Positions 7,223 to 16,200 of a stretch of DNA of 25,586 nt are shown in pieces. Origin of the DNA: Clostridia bacterium (GTDB lineage Bacteria > Bacillota > Clostridia > Christensenellales > CAG-1252); contig JAFTBD010000072.1 in assembly GCA_017455385.1 (NCBI GenBank), forward strand, positions 1 through 25,586, in the 5' to 3' direction. Position 1 is the first letter of the stretch, and each line of letters starts with the position of its first letter. The position numbers and the translations under genes were made by a program. The notes beneath the pieces are model-generated. The model did no database searches, had not been told where the DNA came from, and saw only the letters and a list, made by a program, of their open reading frames with translations.

Positions 7223-7251
7223 CAAACTATCAAAAATAAGGAGATACCAAT

Positions 7252-7470
7252 ATGGCTAAAAAATCCGCAGGTGCATCTTATGGCTTCGGCAGGATCTTGA
7301 ATCTTATCCTTGCCATCATTCCCTTTACGAATATTCTTCTCGGCATCATCAAGCGCGTGCAGAAGGGTCATCTTCTCGCCGCTGTGCTGAATTTCTTCTT
7401 GGCGCCTATCTTCTACATCGTGGACCTTATCACGGTCATCATTTCCGACAAACTGGTCCTTGGAATGTAA
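7252..7470 (+). CDS. Small hydrophobic membrane protein, 72 aa
   Basis: I do not recognise a named family. The protein has a short basic start (MAKKSAG), a hydrophobic segment at about residues 14-33 (RILNLILAIIPFTNILLGII), a basic turn (KRVQKGH) and a second hydrophobic segment at about 40-67 (LLAAVLNFFLAPIFYIVDLITVII). This predicts a two-helix hairpin with the positively charged turn and N-terminus on the cytoplasmic side. AAGGAG at 7238-7243 and a near-consensus promoter directly upstream make it a real, probably strongly expressed gene. It resembles Pmp3/YqaE-like small proteins in size and hydrophobicity, but the key motifs of that family are not seen. It stands alone, with a terminator after it. 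Confidence 0.75.
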   Translation: MAKKSAGASYGFGRILNLILAIIPFTNILLGIIKRVQKGHLLAAVLNFFLAPIFYIVDLITVIISDKLVLGM

Positions 7471-7561
7471 CTATGAGAACAAGCAATGCCTTTTATTACG
7501 CATATTACTATTTCGCGGATATCAAATAATATCGGCTGTTTTTAGCGTATAGAAGGAAAGA

Positions 7562-7589
7562 AGCGGTCGATATCATTCGATCGCTTTTT
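7562..7589 (+). terminator. Rho-independent terminator before the aromatic operon
   Basis: AGCGGTCGA (7562-7570) pairs with TCGATCGCT (7577-7585; one wobble) around a TATCAT loop and runs into T5 (7585-7589). It lies about 90 bases after the small membrane-protein gene. The 90 bases between are AT-rich with no gene. Confidence 0.8.
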
Positions 7590-7601
7590 ATTATAAATAA
7601 G

Positions 7602-7635
7602 GCGGGTGATCCCGCATCGTATACGCGGCGACGAT
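7602..7635 (+). promoter_or_regulatory. Two small hairpins in the leader of the aromatic operon
   Basis: GCGGG (7602-7606) pairs with CCCGC (7611-7615), and ATCGT (7616-7620) with ACGAT (7631-7635). They lie between the upstream terminator and the ribosome binding site AAGGAGAG before aroF. No T-box, tryptophan/tyrosine leader peptide or transcription terminator follows, so any control here is unproven. A weak TATAAA lies at 7592-7597. Confidence 0.3.
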
Positions 7636-7656
7636 ACCGCATAAAGGAGAGTAAAT

Positions 7657-8667
7657 ATGATCATCGTACTCAAGAAAGATCGCGACGAATCGCAATACAA
7701 ACATCTGCTCGAATGGATCAAGTCCCTCGGGCTCAAGACCGACATCAGCGAGGGCGAGAACAGCCTCGTCATGGGGCTCGTCGGCGACACCAGCCGAGTG
7801 GATATCGACCTCGTGCGTTCCTTGGATATCGTCGAGGACGTCAAGCGTATCCAAGAGCCCTTCAAGATGGCGAATCGGAAATTTCACCCCGAGGACACCG
7901 TCGTCAAGATAGGGGACGTGGAGATCGGCGGCGGCACCTTCGCCTACATCGCGGGACCTTGCTCCGTCGAGAGCGAGGCGCAGATCATCGAGGTGGCGGC
8001 GGCAGTCAAGGCGGCGGGCGCGAAGATCCTCCGCGGCGGCGCATTCAAACCGCGCACCTCTCCCTATGCCTTCCAAGGGCTTCGTGACGAGGGCATTCGG
8101 CTCCTCCTCCGCGCCAAGGAAGAGACGGGGCTCCCCATCGTCACCGAGATCATGAGCGAGGTGCATATAGACCTGTTCCGCGACTTGGATATCGTCCAGA
8201 TCGGCGCGCGTGATATGCAGAATTTCGAGCTGTTGAAAGCGGTGGGCAAGATGGGCAAGCCCGTCGTCTTGAAGCGCGGCATCGCCGCCACCGTCCAAGA
8301 ATGGTTGATGAGCGCGGAGTACCTGATGAGCGAAGGTTGCCACGACGTCATCCTCTGTGAGCGCGGCATCCGCACCTACGAGACTTCCACCCGCAATACG
8401 CTCGACATCAGCGCGGTGCCCGTCCTGAAGGAGCTCACGCACCTTCCCGTCATCGTCGATCCTTCGCATGCGAGCGGCGTGGCGAGATACGTGAAGCCAT
8501 TGTCCAAGGCGGCTGCTGCGGCGGGTGCGGACGGCGTGATGATCGAAGTGCATAATGATCCCCCGCGTGCGCTCTGTGACGGCGCACAGTCTCTGCGTCC
8601 CGAACAGTTCCGCGACGTGGTGACCGAAGTCAATGAAGTCTTGAAGGCGGTGGGGAAACGGGTATGA
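7657..8667 (+). CDS. aroF: 3-deoxy-7-phosphoheptulonate (DAHP) synthase, type I-beta with N-terminal ferredoxin-like domain
   Basis: First enzyme of the shikimate pathway, joining phosphoenolpyruvate and erythrose 4-phosphate. The 336-residue length fits the Thermotoga-like form: an N-terminal ferredoxin-like domain (residues 1 to ~70, MIIVLKKDRDESQYKHLLEWI), known to mediate feedback inhibition by tyrosine or phenylalanine in relatives, and a TIM barrel. Active-site pieces are all visible: AGPCSVES with the metal-binding Cys, KPRTSPYAFQGL, QIGARDMQNFELL, VVLKRG, DPSHASG with the metal His, MIEVHNDP with the metal Glu, and LCDGAQSL with the metal Asp. It opens an operon: the tyrA start overlaps the stop by four bases. 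The gene symbol follows the Bacillus/Thermotoga habit; aroG or aroA are used for the same enzyme elsewhere. Confidence 0.96.
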   Translation: MIIVLKKDRDESQYKHLLEWIKSLGLKTDISEGENSLVMGLVGDTSRVDIDLVRSLDIVEDVKRIQEPFKMANRKFHPEDTVVKIGDVEIGGGTFAYIAGPCSVESEAQIIEVAAAVKAAGAKILRGGAFKPRTSPYAFQGLRDEGIRLLLRAKEETGLPIVTEIMSEVHIDLFRDLDIVQIGARDMQNFELLKAVGKMGKPVVLKRGIAATVQEWLMSAEYLMSEGCHDVILCERGIRTYETSTRNTLDISAVPVLKELTHLPVIVDPSHASGVARYVKPLSKAAAAAGADGVMIEVHNDPPRALCDGAQSLRPEQFRDVVTEVNEVLKAVGKRV

Positions 8668-9503
8668 TACGATCGGTCGGTATCGTCGGTCTCGGACTGA
8701 TGGGCGCGAGCTTCGGCAGGCTGCTCGTGCAGAAAGGATATAAAGTGTTCGGTGCGGACAGAGACCCCGCCGTGATGCAGAAGGCGCTCCTCGCGAATGC
8801 TTACACCGAGCCGCTCACCGACAAGACGGCGGGCGAAACGGATCTCCTTGTCATGGCGATCTTCCCGCGCAATTTCAAGGCGGCGGCGGAAAGATACCTG
8901 CCCTATATGAAAAAGGGCGCTATCCTCTCGGATTTCTGCGGGAATAAGCGCATCGTGACGGGCGCGATGAAGGCGCTCGCCGCGACCTATCCCGACATCG
9001 TCTATTGCGGCGGGCACCCGATGGCGGGCAGAGAATACAGCGGCGTGAACCATTCCTCCGTCCGCCTCTTCGACAATGCGTCGATGATACTCGTGCCGGT
9101 CACGGAGGATCTCTTCGTGCTGTCCGAGCTGAAAAAGTTTTATCTGTCTCTCGGTTTCGGCGAAGTGGTGGTCACCACGCCCGAGAAGCACGACAAGATG
9201 ATCGCCTATACCTCTCAGCTCTGCCACGTGGTCAGCAATGCTTTCATTAAAAGCGAAAGCGCGCGGGAGCACGGCGGCTACTCGGCGGGTAGTTATCGCG
9301 ATCTCACCCGTGTGGCACGGCTCGACCCCGTGATGTGGTCGGAACTGATGGAAGACAATCGCGATTACCTGACGAAAGAACTGGACTTTCTCATCGCGAG
9401 CCTCTCGAAATACCGCGACGCGCTCGCGAGCGGGGACGAGAGCGCCCTCCGCGCTCTTCTCGCGGAAGGGGACAAGATCAAGCGGGAGATCGATAAAAGA
9501 TGA
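8664..9503 (+). CDS. tyrA: Prephenate dehydrogenase
   Basis: The protein (279 residues) oxidatively decarboxylates prephenate to 4-hydroxyphenylpyruvate with NAD(P), leading to tyrosine. The dinucleotide-binding motif GLGLMGASFG is at residues 9-18. The catalytic region GGHPMAGREYSG is present with its His, followed by TSQLCHVVSNAF and GSYRDLTRVARLDPVMW, all standard for the TyrA family. The C-terminus ends after the dimerisation helices with no ACT regulatory domain, so it is the short form; control of the pathway probably sits on the DAHP synthase. The start overlaps the aroF stop by four bases (ATGA) and the stop overlaps the aroA start by four bases, showing translational coupling. Arogenate could be an alternative substrate. 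Confidence 0.95.
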   Translation: MIRSVGIVGLGLMGASFGRLLVQKGYKVFGADRDPAVMQKALLANAYTEPLTDKTAGETDLLVMAIFPRNFKAAAERYLPYMKKGAILSDFCGNKRIVTGAMKALAATYPDIVYCGGHPMAGREYSGVNHSSVRLFDNASMILVPVTEDLFVLSELKKFYLSLGFGEVVVTTPEKHDKMIAYTSQLCHVVSNAFIKSESAREHGGYSAGSYRDLTRVARLDPVMWSELMEDNRDYLTKELDFLIASLSKYRDALASGDESALRALLAEGDKIKREIDKR

Positions 9504-10735
9504 ATGTAAAGGTGCTTTCTTCTTCTCTTACGGGCACCGTTTCGGCGGTCCCATCCAAATCTTACGCGCATAGGCTCCTCATCGCGGCGGCGCTGTCGGG
9601 CGGCGAGCTCTCTTTCGGTCCGTCGGACGACGCTCTTCGCACGGCGAGAGGGCTGACGGAGATGGGGTTCGAGGCGACATTTACGGGGGATAGCGTCAGA
9701 TACGGCGCATTCCGCCCCTCGGACGAGAGGAGAGAGATACACGTCGGGGAGAGCGGCAGCACTTTGCGATTTTTATTGCCCCTTGCGGCGGCGCTCGGCG
9801 TACGGGCGACTTTCGTGACGGAAGGCAGGCTCGGCGAACGTCCGATGGATGCGCTTTCGGGTGCCCTTCGCGCACACGGCGCGGAGACGGACGGCAAAGA
9901 GGTGTCGGGCAGGCTCACGGCGGGGCGATACGAGATAGACGCCACGGTGAGCTCGCAGTACGTGACGGGGCTCTTGATGGCGCTCCCGCTCCTCAATGGA
10001 GACAGCGAGATCGTCTTAAAAGGACGTATGGTGTCCGCGCCCTACGTGGATATCACCCTCGAAGTCCTCGCGAAAGCGGGCGTCGAGGTGATCCGCACGG
10101 AAACGGGTTTCTTCGTTCGCGGCGGGCAGACTTATAAACTCAGAGAACGCAACGTCCCCGGGGACTTCTCCGGCGCGGCGTTTTACCTCGTGGCGGGGGC
10201 GCTCGGCGAGGGCGTCACGGTGACGGGAATCGACACTTCCTCCGCGCAAGGGGATAAAGAGGTCTTGGACGTCATCCGCAGGGCGGGTGCGACCGTGATC
10301 GAAGATGGCGACCGTGTGACGGTGAAGGGAGGCGCTCTCCGCGCCTTTACGGTGGATCTCGGGGCGATACCCGACCTCGCGCCCATCCTCTCCGTTCTCG
10401 CGGCGTACGCGGAAGGGGAGAGCGTCTTCACGAAAGTGGGGCGGCTCCGTGACAAAGAGAGCGACAGGCTCCTCGCCATCCGCACGATGCTTCAAGCGGC
10501 GGGGATCGAGACGAAGGAAGAGGGCGACGCCATGCTTATCCGCGGCGGCAAGCCGAAGGGCGGCGGCTTCGACAGCTACCGCGACCACAGGATGTGTATG
10601 TCCGCGGCGGTCTTGGCGGCATTCGCCGAAGGGGACAGCCTGATAAACGATATGGACTGCGTGAAAAAGTCCTATCCCGCTTTTTGGGAAGACTTCACGC
10701 GAGTAGGAGGAAAGTATGAAGTGGAGAGGGGATAA
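9500..10735 (+). CDS. aroA: 3-phosphoshikimate 1-carboxyvinyltransferase (EPSP synthase)
   Basis: The enzyme transfers the enolpyruvyl group of phosphoenolpyruvate to shikimate 3-phosphate. The 411-residue protein is slightly shorter than the usual ~427. Recognisable pieces are VPSKSYAHRLLIAAALS (with the substrate-binding Lys-Ser) at residues 17-33, the PEP-binding ESGSTLRFLLPLAA around residue 85, LGERPMDAL, SSQYVTGLLMALPLL, and the C-terminal ESDRL and DHRMCMSAAVLA segments. The loop usually written as NSGT is ESGST here, a common variant in clostridial enzymes. It overlaps tyrA by four bases upstream and aroC by 20 bases downstream; the aroC ribosome binding site (AGGAGG at 10705-10710) lies inside the aroA 3' end. 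Confidence 0.95.
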   Translation: MNVKVLSSSLTGTVSAVPSKSYAHRLLIAAALSGGELSFGPSDDALRTARGLTEMGFEATFTGDSVRYGAFRPSDERREIHVGESGSTLRFLLPLAAALGVRATFVTEGRLGERPMDALSGALRAHGAETDGKEVSGRLTAGRYEIDATVSSQYVTGLLMALPLLNGDSEIVLKGRMVSAPYVDITLEVLAKAGVEVIRTETGFFVRGGQTYKLRERNVPGDFSGAAFYLVAGALGEGVTVTGIDTSSAQGDKEVLDVIRRAGATVIEDGDRVTVKGGALRAFTVDLGAIPDLAPILSVLAAYAEGESVFTKVGRLRDKESDRLLAIRTMLQAAGIETKEEGDAMLIRGGKPKGGGFDSYRDHRMCMSAAVLAAFAEGDSLINDMDCVKKSYPAFWEDFTRVGGKYEVERG

Positions 10736-11765
10736 GATATACTTTGACACGTTCGGTACTTCGCATTCGCGCGAGATAATCATCACCGCTACGGGACTGC
10801 CCGAGCACACCATCGACAAAGAAGCGATGGAGGCTCTCCTCGACAGACGTCGGGCGAAAAATACCGTTTATTCCACCAAGCGTATGGAGGAGGACGTCCC
10901 CGTCATCAAGAGAGACGACGAGATGTTCTTTCGCGCCGAAATACGGAATCATAACGTGCGGAGCGGCGACTATAACGACCTCTACGGCATCCCGCGCCCG
11001 TCTCACGCCGATTATGCGGCGCACCTGATGGACGGCAGGCTGGACTTCTCGGGCGGCGGCGAATTCAGCGGCAGGCTGACCGCGCTCCTCTGCGTACTCG
11101 GCAGCGTGGCGAAAAATATATTGAAAGGAAAAGGCGTGACGGTCTCCGCCTGGGTCTCCGAGATCGGCGGGGTGACGGGCGCCACGTATAAGGACGGCTT
11201 GACCGACGAGATGCTCTCCTGCGGAGAAGCGGGCAAATGGACGCCTGCGAAGGAAGAAGAGATGCTCGCAGTCATCGAACGCGCCGCGGCGGAGAAAGAC
11301 TCGGTCGGCGGCAGAGTGGAATGCGCCGTAGTGGGGCTCCCCGGAGCGGTCGGCGGCGGCAGTTTCGGCTCCCTCGAAGGGAAGATAGCTTCTATCCTTT
11401 ATATTATCCCCGCCTTGAAAGCGGTGGAATTCGGACTCGGGTTCGGCTTCGCGTCGGCGTTCGGCTCGGTGGCGAATGACCCCCTCCGTATGAAAGACGG
11501 CGCTGTCACCATCGTCAAGAACGATGCGGGCGGCATCAACGGCGGGCTGTCGAACGGAAACCCCGTGACGCTCGGCGTCGCATTCCGTCCCACCCCATCC
11601 ATCGGCAAGAAACAGCAGTCGGTGGATCTCGTGGCGGGAGAGGACAGAGAAATAAAGATCAAAGGCAGGCATGACGCCTGTATCGTGCCGCGCGCCGTGC
11701 CCGTGGTGGAGGCGGCGGTGGCGATCGCCGTATTGGACGCGATGCTCGAAGGAGGGAAACTGTGA
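10716..11765 (+). CDS. aroC: Chorismate synthase
   Basis: The enzyme makes chorismate from EPSP using reduced FMN. The 349-residue protein shows RPSHADYAA (residues ~90), DFSGGGEFSGRLTA, GGVTGA, the NDAGGINGGLSNGNP FMN-site region, and the C-terminal RHDACIVPRAVPVVEA segment typical of the family. Two details are unusual: the N-terminal signature, normally GESHG, reads GTSHS here (the His is kept but the following Gly is Ser), and the usual RHDPC is RHDAC. These do not remove the known catalytic His residues, so function is likely kept. It overlaps aroA by 20 bases, and its stop overlaps or abuts the chorismate mutase start (GTGATG). Confidence 0.94.
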   Translation: MKWRGDKIYFDTFGTSHSREIIITATGLPEHTIDKEAMEALLDRRRAKNTVYSTKRMEEDVPVIKRDDEMFFRAEIRNHNVRSGDYNDLYGIPRPSHADYAAHLMDGRLDFSGGGEFSGRLTALLCVLGSVAKNILKGKGVTVSAWVSEIGGVTGATYKDGLTDEMLSCGEAGKWTPAKEEEMLAVIERAAAEKDSVGGRVECAVVGLPGAVGGGSFGSLEGKIASILYIIPALKAVEFGLGFGFASAFGSVANDPLRMKDGAVTIVKNDAGGINGGLSNGNPVTLGVAFRPTPSIGKKQQSVDLVAGEDREIKIKGRHDACIVPRAVPVVEAAVAIAVLDAMLEGGKL

Positions 11766-12019
11766 TGGAACTTGACAAGCTCAGAGAGGAAATAGACCGT
11801 TTGGACGGCGCCATCGTGCCTTTGCTCCTCGAGCGCTTCGAGGTGGTGCGCCGCATCGGCGAGGTCAAGAAAGAGGCGGGACTCCCCGTCTATAACGCCG
11901 CGCGCGAAGAGGCTGTCCTCACGAAAGTGTCCGCGCTCGCGCCCGATGAGGAGACTGCGCGCGCCCTGCGTCTCGTGTATACGCATGTGATGGCGGCGGC
12001 GAAGGAACTGGAGAAATAA
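11765..12019 (+). CDS. Chorismate mutase, AroQ type
   Basis: An 84-residue all-helical AroQ-class chorismate mutase that rearranges chorismate to prephenate, feeding tyrA. The pattern LDKLREEIDRLDGAIVPLLLERFEVVRRIGEVKK is diagnostic: the first Arg, the DxxIxxLLxxR segment and the V-x-x-I-G-x-x-K motif give active-site Arg and Lys residues, followed by a helix with the YNAAREEAVL Arg-Glu pair. It has no fused prephenate dehydratase or DAHP synthase domain. I use ATG at 11765 (8 bases after GGAGGG); GTG at 11762 is an equally possible start one codon earlier and would overlap the aroC stop by four bases. The stop TAA is followed immediately by the mutY ATG. Confidence 0.92.
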   Translation: MELDKLREEIDRLDGAIVPLLLERFEVVRRIGEVKKEAGLPVYNAAREEAVLTKVSALAPDEETARALRLVYTHVMAAAKELEK

Positions 12020-13066
12020 ATGTCGGACGTTTTGACGAGGGAATTATTCGACACGCTCCTCATTTGGTATGACGAGAATAAGCGCGTCCTCCCGTGGCGA
12101 GGCACGACCGACCCCTACCGCGTGTGGGTGTCCGAGATCATGCTCCAACAGACCCGCGTCGAAACGGTAAAAAGCTACTTTTCGCATTGGATGCGTTTGT
12201 TCCCCACCGTGCGCGCCCTCGCCGAAGCGAGCGAGGACGAAGTCTTAAAAGCGTGGGAAGGGTTGGGCTATTACAGCCGCGCCCGCAACCTGCACCGTGC
12301 GGCGAAGATGGTCTGCGAGGTGTATGGAGGCGAGATCCCCCGAGACCGCGACAAACTGCGCAAACTCCCCGGGATCGGCGACTACACCGTGGGCGCCATC
12401 CTCTCCATCGCCTTTGGCATCGCCGAGCCTGCGGTGGACGGCAACGTGCTCCGTGTCATTTCGAGGCTGACGGCGGATGACGCCGACGTGTCGAGACCCG
12501 AGGTGCGGAAGCGGGTGGCGGACACCTTGCGCCCTCTGATGCCGACGGGGAGAACGTCGGAATTCACGCAGGCGCTCTTCGAGATAGGCGCCCTGATCTG
12601 TCTGCCCAACGACGCATTTCGTTGCGATCTATGCCCCTTGCGCGCCGCTTGCCGCGCCTATGCGGCGGGGATGCAGGCATCCTATCCCGTGAAACCCGAG
12701 AAAGCCGAGAAACGCACCGAGAAGAAGACCGTCCTCATCCTCACCGCGGAGGAGAAATACGCCGTGCGTCGTCGTCCCGCGAAAGGTCTCCTCGCGAACC
12801 TCTATGAATTCCCGAATCTCGAAGGACATCTCTCGGAGGCGGAAGTCCGCGCCGTCCTCGGCGCGAAGGTCGTCTCCGTTGAGCCGCTTCCCGCCGCCAC
12901 GCACGTCTTCACACACCTTATATGGGATATGACGGGCTATCTCGTCCGTCTCGCCGCCCCCGCTCCCATGGACGGTGTCATTTGGGCGACGAAGGAAGAG
13001 ATAGGGAAGACCTATTCTATTCCATCTGCATTCAGAGCGTATAAAAAAGCGCTTACGCTTGTTTAA
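12020..13066 (+). CDS. mutY: A/G-specific adenine glycosylase
   Basis: A base-excision repair enzyme that removes adenine paired with 8-oxoguanine. The 348-residue protein has the complete MutY layout: catalytic Glu in SEIMLQQTRV (about residue 38), GLGYYSRARNLH, helix-hairpin-helix LPGIGDYTVGAI, catalytic Asp in AVDGNVLRV (about 139), a four-Cys iron-sulfur cluster motif near 194-213 with spacing C-x7-C-x2-C-x5-C (first gap one residue longer than in E. coli), and a C-terminal NUDIX-like 8-oxoG recognition domain starting near 230. It starts directly after the chorismate mutase stop (TAA-ATG), so it is translated from the aromatic operon message. No own promoter is visible, which places oxidative-damage repair under aromatic-operon transcription. 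Confidence 0.95.
   Translation: MSDVLTRELFDTLLIWYDENKRVLPWRGTTDPYRVWVSEIMLQQTRVETVKSYFSHWMRLFPTVRALAEASEDEVLKAWEGLGYYSRARNLHRAAKMVCEVYGGEIPRDRDKLRKLPGIGDYTVGAILSIAFGIAEPAVDGNVLRVISRLTADDADVSRPEVRKRVADTLRPLMPTGRTSEFTQALFEIGALICLPNDAFRCDLCPLRAACRAYAAGMQASYPVKPEKAEKRTEKKTVLILTAEEKYAVRRRPAKGLLANLYEFPNLEGHLSEAEVRAVLGAKVVSVEPLPAATHVFTHLIWDMTGYLVRLAAPAPMDGVIWATKEEIGKTYSIPSAFRAYKKALTLV
13043..13060 (-). terminator. Terminator at the convergent mutY/helicase 3' ends
   Basis: AAGCG (13047-13051) and CGCTT (13056-13060) form a hairpin with a 4-base loop. On the minus strand it is followed by T6 (13048-13043), so it would stop transcripts coming from the helicase gene; on the plus strand it is followed only by GTTT. 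It overlaps the last codons of mutY. Confidence 0.5.
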
Positions 13067-13079
13067 TGCGAAATGCAAC

Positions 13080-13200
13080 GCCAACGCATAGCGGCGCATA
13101 TACTTCGCTAACTACCTGTGTCGTCGGGCATCACGTACAAGAAGTACGCTCAGACCCGCCTCCTCGGAGAGCGCTCGTCTCTACACCACTCTGCGTTGGC
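13080..13200 (-). ncRNA. Candidate structured RNA or extragenic repeat element between mutY and the helicase gene
   Basis: A perfect 9-bp inverted repeat (13080-13088 with 13192-13200) closes a 121-base element. Inside, CGGG (13125-13128) pairs with CCCG (13155-13158) and encloses CGTAC (13134-13138) with GTACG (13144-13148), giving a nested two-helix arm around a 5-base loop; GAGCGCTC near 13170-13177 is self-complementary. There is no open frame. The minus strand is preferred because its transcript from the helicase gene would run through it to the T6 terminator at 13043, and that strand is the more purine-rich. It could also be a dispersed repeat (a MITE-like element) or a 3' UTR structure. 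Confidence 0.45.
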
Positions 13201-13267
13201 TCAGAGTACTATGATTTAAGTTCTTTATACTGAGTTCAGTTCAAATGTCGTCCTTTTTTTATGGTTT

Positions 13268-16200
13268 TTATTTCTTCGATAATGTTTCGCCGCTGACGTC
13301 GATGACCCCTTTCAGCTGGGCGAGGGCGGCGTCGAAGCGCTTGACGATATTCTCGGTGAGACGGCTCGCGCCCAGCATTTGCGACAGCATACGGTAGAGC
13401 CCGAGGCGATCCACGGAGACGCTCATCTCCACCACGTCGCGGATGCCGTTCGCAAGCTCCTCGAGGGGGATATACTTGATGTCGCGCACCAGAGCCGCAT
13501 CTTCGGCGGGAACGCGCAGGGTGGGCATCGTGCCGCCCTTGACCGAGAGGTATTCGCCTTTTCTTTCGAGACCGAAGCGCGCGGGGTAGCTCATTTTCAT
13601 CAGATATTCGGAGCGCACGGCGGACGTGACTTTATCCTTGCCGAACATGAAGCAGATACGTTTCAAGATCCATTCTTCGTGGACGGGGGACTCGCCTTCC
13701 ACGATGGCTTTCACGACGCCGCAGACGTCTCCTCTGCATCTCTTCATCGCTTGGAACTCGCTGACGAGGGGATAGGTGGGGAAGGCGAAATGCTGTTCTT
13801 GGGCGGTCTCGGTGAAAGACTCTGCGGGCACCTGTTCTTGTGTGGGCATGGCTCCCGCGGCGTTGAGGGCGCTCTTCAGGGCGGCGAGCAGACGCTCTTT
13901 CTCCGCCTTATTGTTCTTCACCCAGTCGGTGGACCACAGTCGATAGAACGTCCAGCCCATCCTTTCCAAGACGCCTTGGCGCAGTCTGTCGCGGTCGCGC
14001 GTGGCTTTGATGTCGCGGTAGGTGGGACCGTCCAGTTCGATGGCGAGGATATAGCGATCCTTCGCGGGCGCCTTGACGGCGAGGTCGATCTTGAATGCGG
14101 AGAAGCCGACTTTCTCTTCCACTTCGTAGCCGTTCTCCAGGAGGAACTCTTTGACTTCCGCCGCCACGCTCTCGGTCGTGAAGCCGCCGATCGCGCCGAG
14201 CCCCAAGACGGACGGACCTTTCTCCGCGTAGTCGAGGTAGGCGCCGAGGAGCCTCGCGCCTTTCGAGGAGGTGCGGGCGGGATCGATGTCGGAGCCGTGC
14301 ATCGAGGACAGGATGACCACGTTATATTTCGCTCTCGTGACGGCGACGTTCAGTCTGCGCTCGCCGCCGACCTTATTGATGGGACCGAAATTCAGAAGGA
14401 GCTTGCCGTCCGATCCTTTGCCATAGGCAACGCTGAAGAGGATGGTGTCGCGCTCGTCGCCCTGCACGGTCTCGAGGTTCTTGACGAAGAAAGGCTCGGG
14501 CTTATCCGACTTGAAGAATTCTTCCTTGGACGGGTCGCTTTGTCTGCGCTTCTGGATGAGGCGGTCGATGAGGTTTTGCTGCGAGATGCTGAACGCCACC
14601 ACGCCGAGACTGCGGTCGGGGTATTTGTCGATATGCTCGAAGACGAGCTCCACCATCTTCTCCGCTTCGGCGAGATTCGTGCGGGTGCTGCGGTCAAAGG
14701 TGCCGTCCACGTGGATGTAGTCCACGCCCACGCCCGGCGCGTCCTCCATATAAGAGGGGAAGGTGACGAGGTCGCTCTCGTAGAAGTATTTGTTGGAGAA
14801 GGAGATCAGCTGTTCGAAGCGGCTCCTATAGTGCCATTTCAGGCTGAGCTGCGGGAATGCCGTCGCGCAGAGGTCGAGGATGGACTCGAAATCGGCGACG
14901 TCCTCTTCGTCCTCGTCCGCGTCATCGGTGAGCACGTTCGAGGAGAAGAAATTGCTCGGGGGCATCTGCTTGGAGTCGCCCACGACGATCAGCTGTTTCC
15001 CGCGGTAAATGGAGCCGACGGCGTCCTGCGGGAAGATCTGCGACGCCTCGTCGAATATCACCACGTCGAAGGTGAAACCCGCGCCGAGGAAGGTGCTGAC
15101 GCTGAGGGGGGACATCAGGAAGCAGGGCTTTAAGGTCTGCGCGAGGTCGCCTATCTCCGCGAGCAGGGTGCGGATGCTCTTCTGTCTGCGCTTTTTCTCT
15201 CCCTCGCGGCGCAGGATCGCGATGGCGCTTCCCGGGGTGACGATGTCGAGGGAGGGGCGCTCTGCGGAGAGAGAGGCTTTTATGACCGCTTTATTGATCT
15301 CGAATGTGATGAGGTCTCTCTTGCGGAATTCCGCTACCGCTTGATCGTGCGGGATTCGGGTGAGGGCGGAGAGGATGGGCGAGGAACGGAGCAATAGGTC
15401 GATCCATTGCGTAGCGTACGCGCGCTTGTAGGTGCCGATGAGGAGTCCCGCCTCCACGTCGCTGTCCAGCGCGGTGTCGAGGAAGGAGAGAAGGTCTTGG
15501 TCGCGGATCTCGGCGATGAATTTCAGGAATTCGAGCCAGTTATCCATCTCGTCCGCGTTATCGCGGCAGTTGCGCAGTTTGGGCACGAGCATCGTGAATG
15601 CCGCCGTCTCGAGGTCATATTGATCTTTGTCGAAGCGGGCGATGAGCGACTCTTCGTGACTGTCCTTGAAGGCGGCATCGAGATCCGCCGCATAGTCGTA
15701 GGCGACGGAGAAGATATTGGTGTTTCCGGTGGGCGCGGTCAGCGCGCCGAGCTCTACGCCCGACGTGAGGACGGCTTGGAGGGTGGTCATCGAGCTCAGC
15801 AAGAGGGCGAAGTCGGTCTCAATGCCGTTATAGGCGGGACCGAGGAGCGGCTCGACCTTGGTCTCGAGCGTCTCGAAGTCTTGGAGAGCGTCTTGATAGG
15901 CGGCGAGGGCATCGGTCGCTTGGCACGCGGAAGGGTATTTCGGTTTCGTGCCGTCCTTGCGGCAGGAGGCGAGGTCCGCTATGATGCCTTTGTATTCGCC
16001 GGAGAAGAGACGGGAGAGCGCGCCGTGGAATTTCGTTCGGAGCGTGGTGCTGTATCTGTCGCCCGGCTTGCGGAAGATGTCCGCGGTGTATTCCGCGAGG
16101 AGATAAGCCTTGTTCGCGAGGATCTCTTTCGCGAGCTTCTGCATCTTCTTCACGGAGGAGAGCGCCTTCTCGAGGACGTCCTTCCTGAGGAGGGCGGGGG

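Noticed and set aside
7602..7615. T-box-like GGGTGAT-CCCGC word before aroF
   Set aside because: The conserved T-box antiterminator word and specifier stem are absent, and a terminator lies upstream rather than downstream of it.
6203..11672. Minus-strand frames opposite the hydrolase and aromatic genes (6203-7084, 7591-8553, 8376-9272, 10695-11672)
   Set aside because: Shadows of well-identified enzymes.
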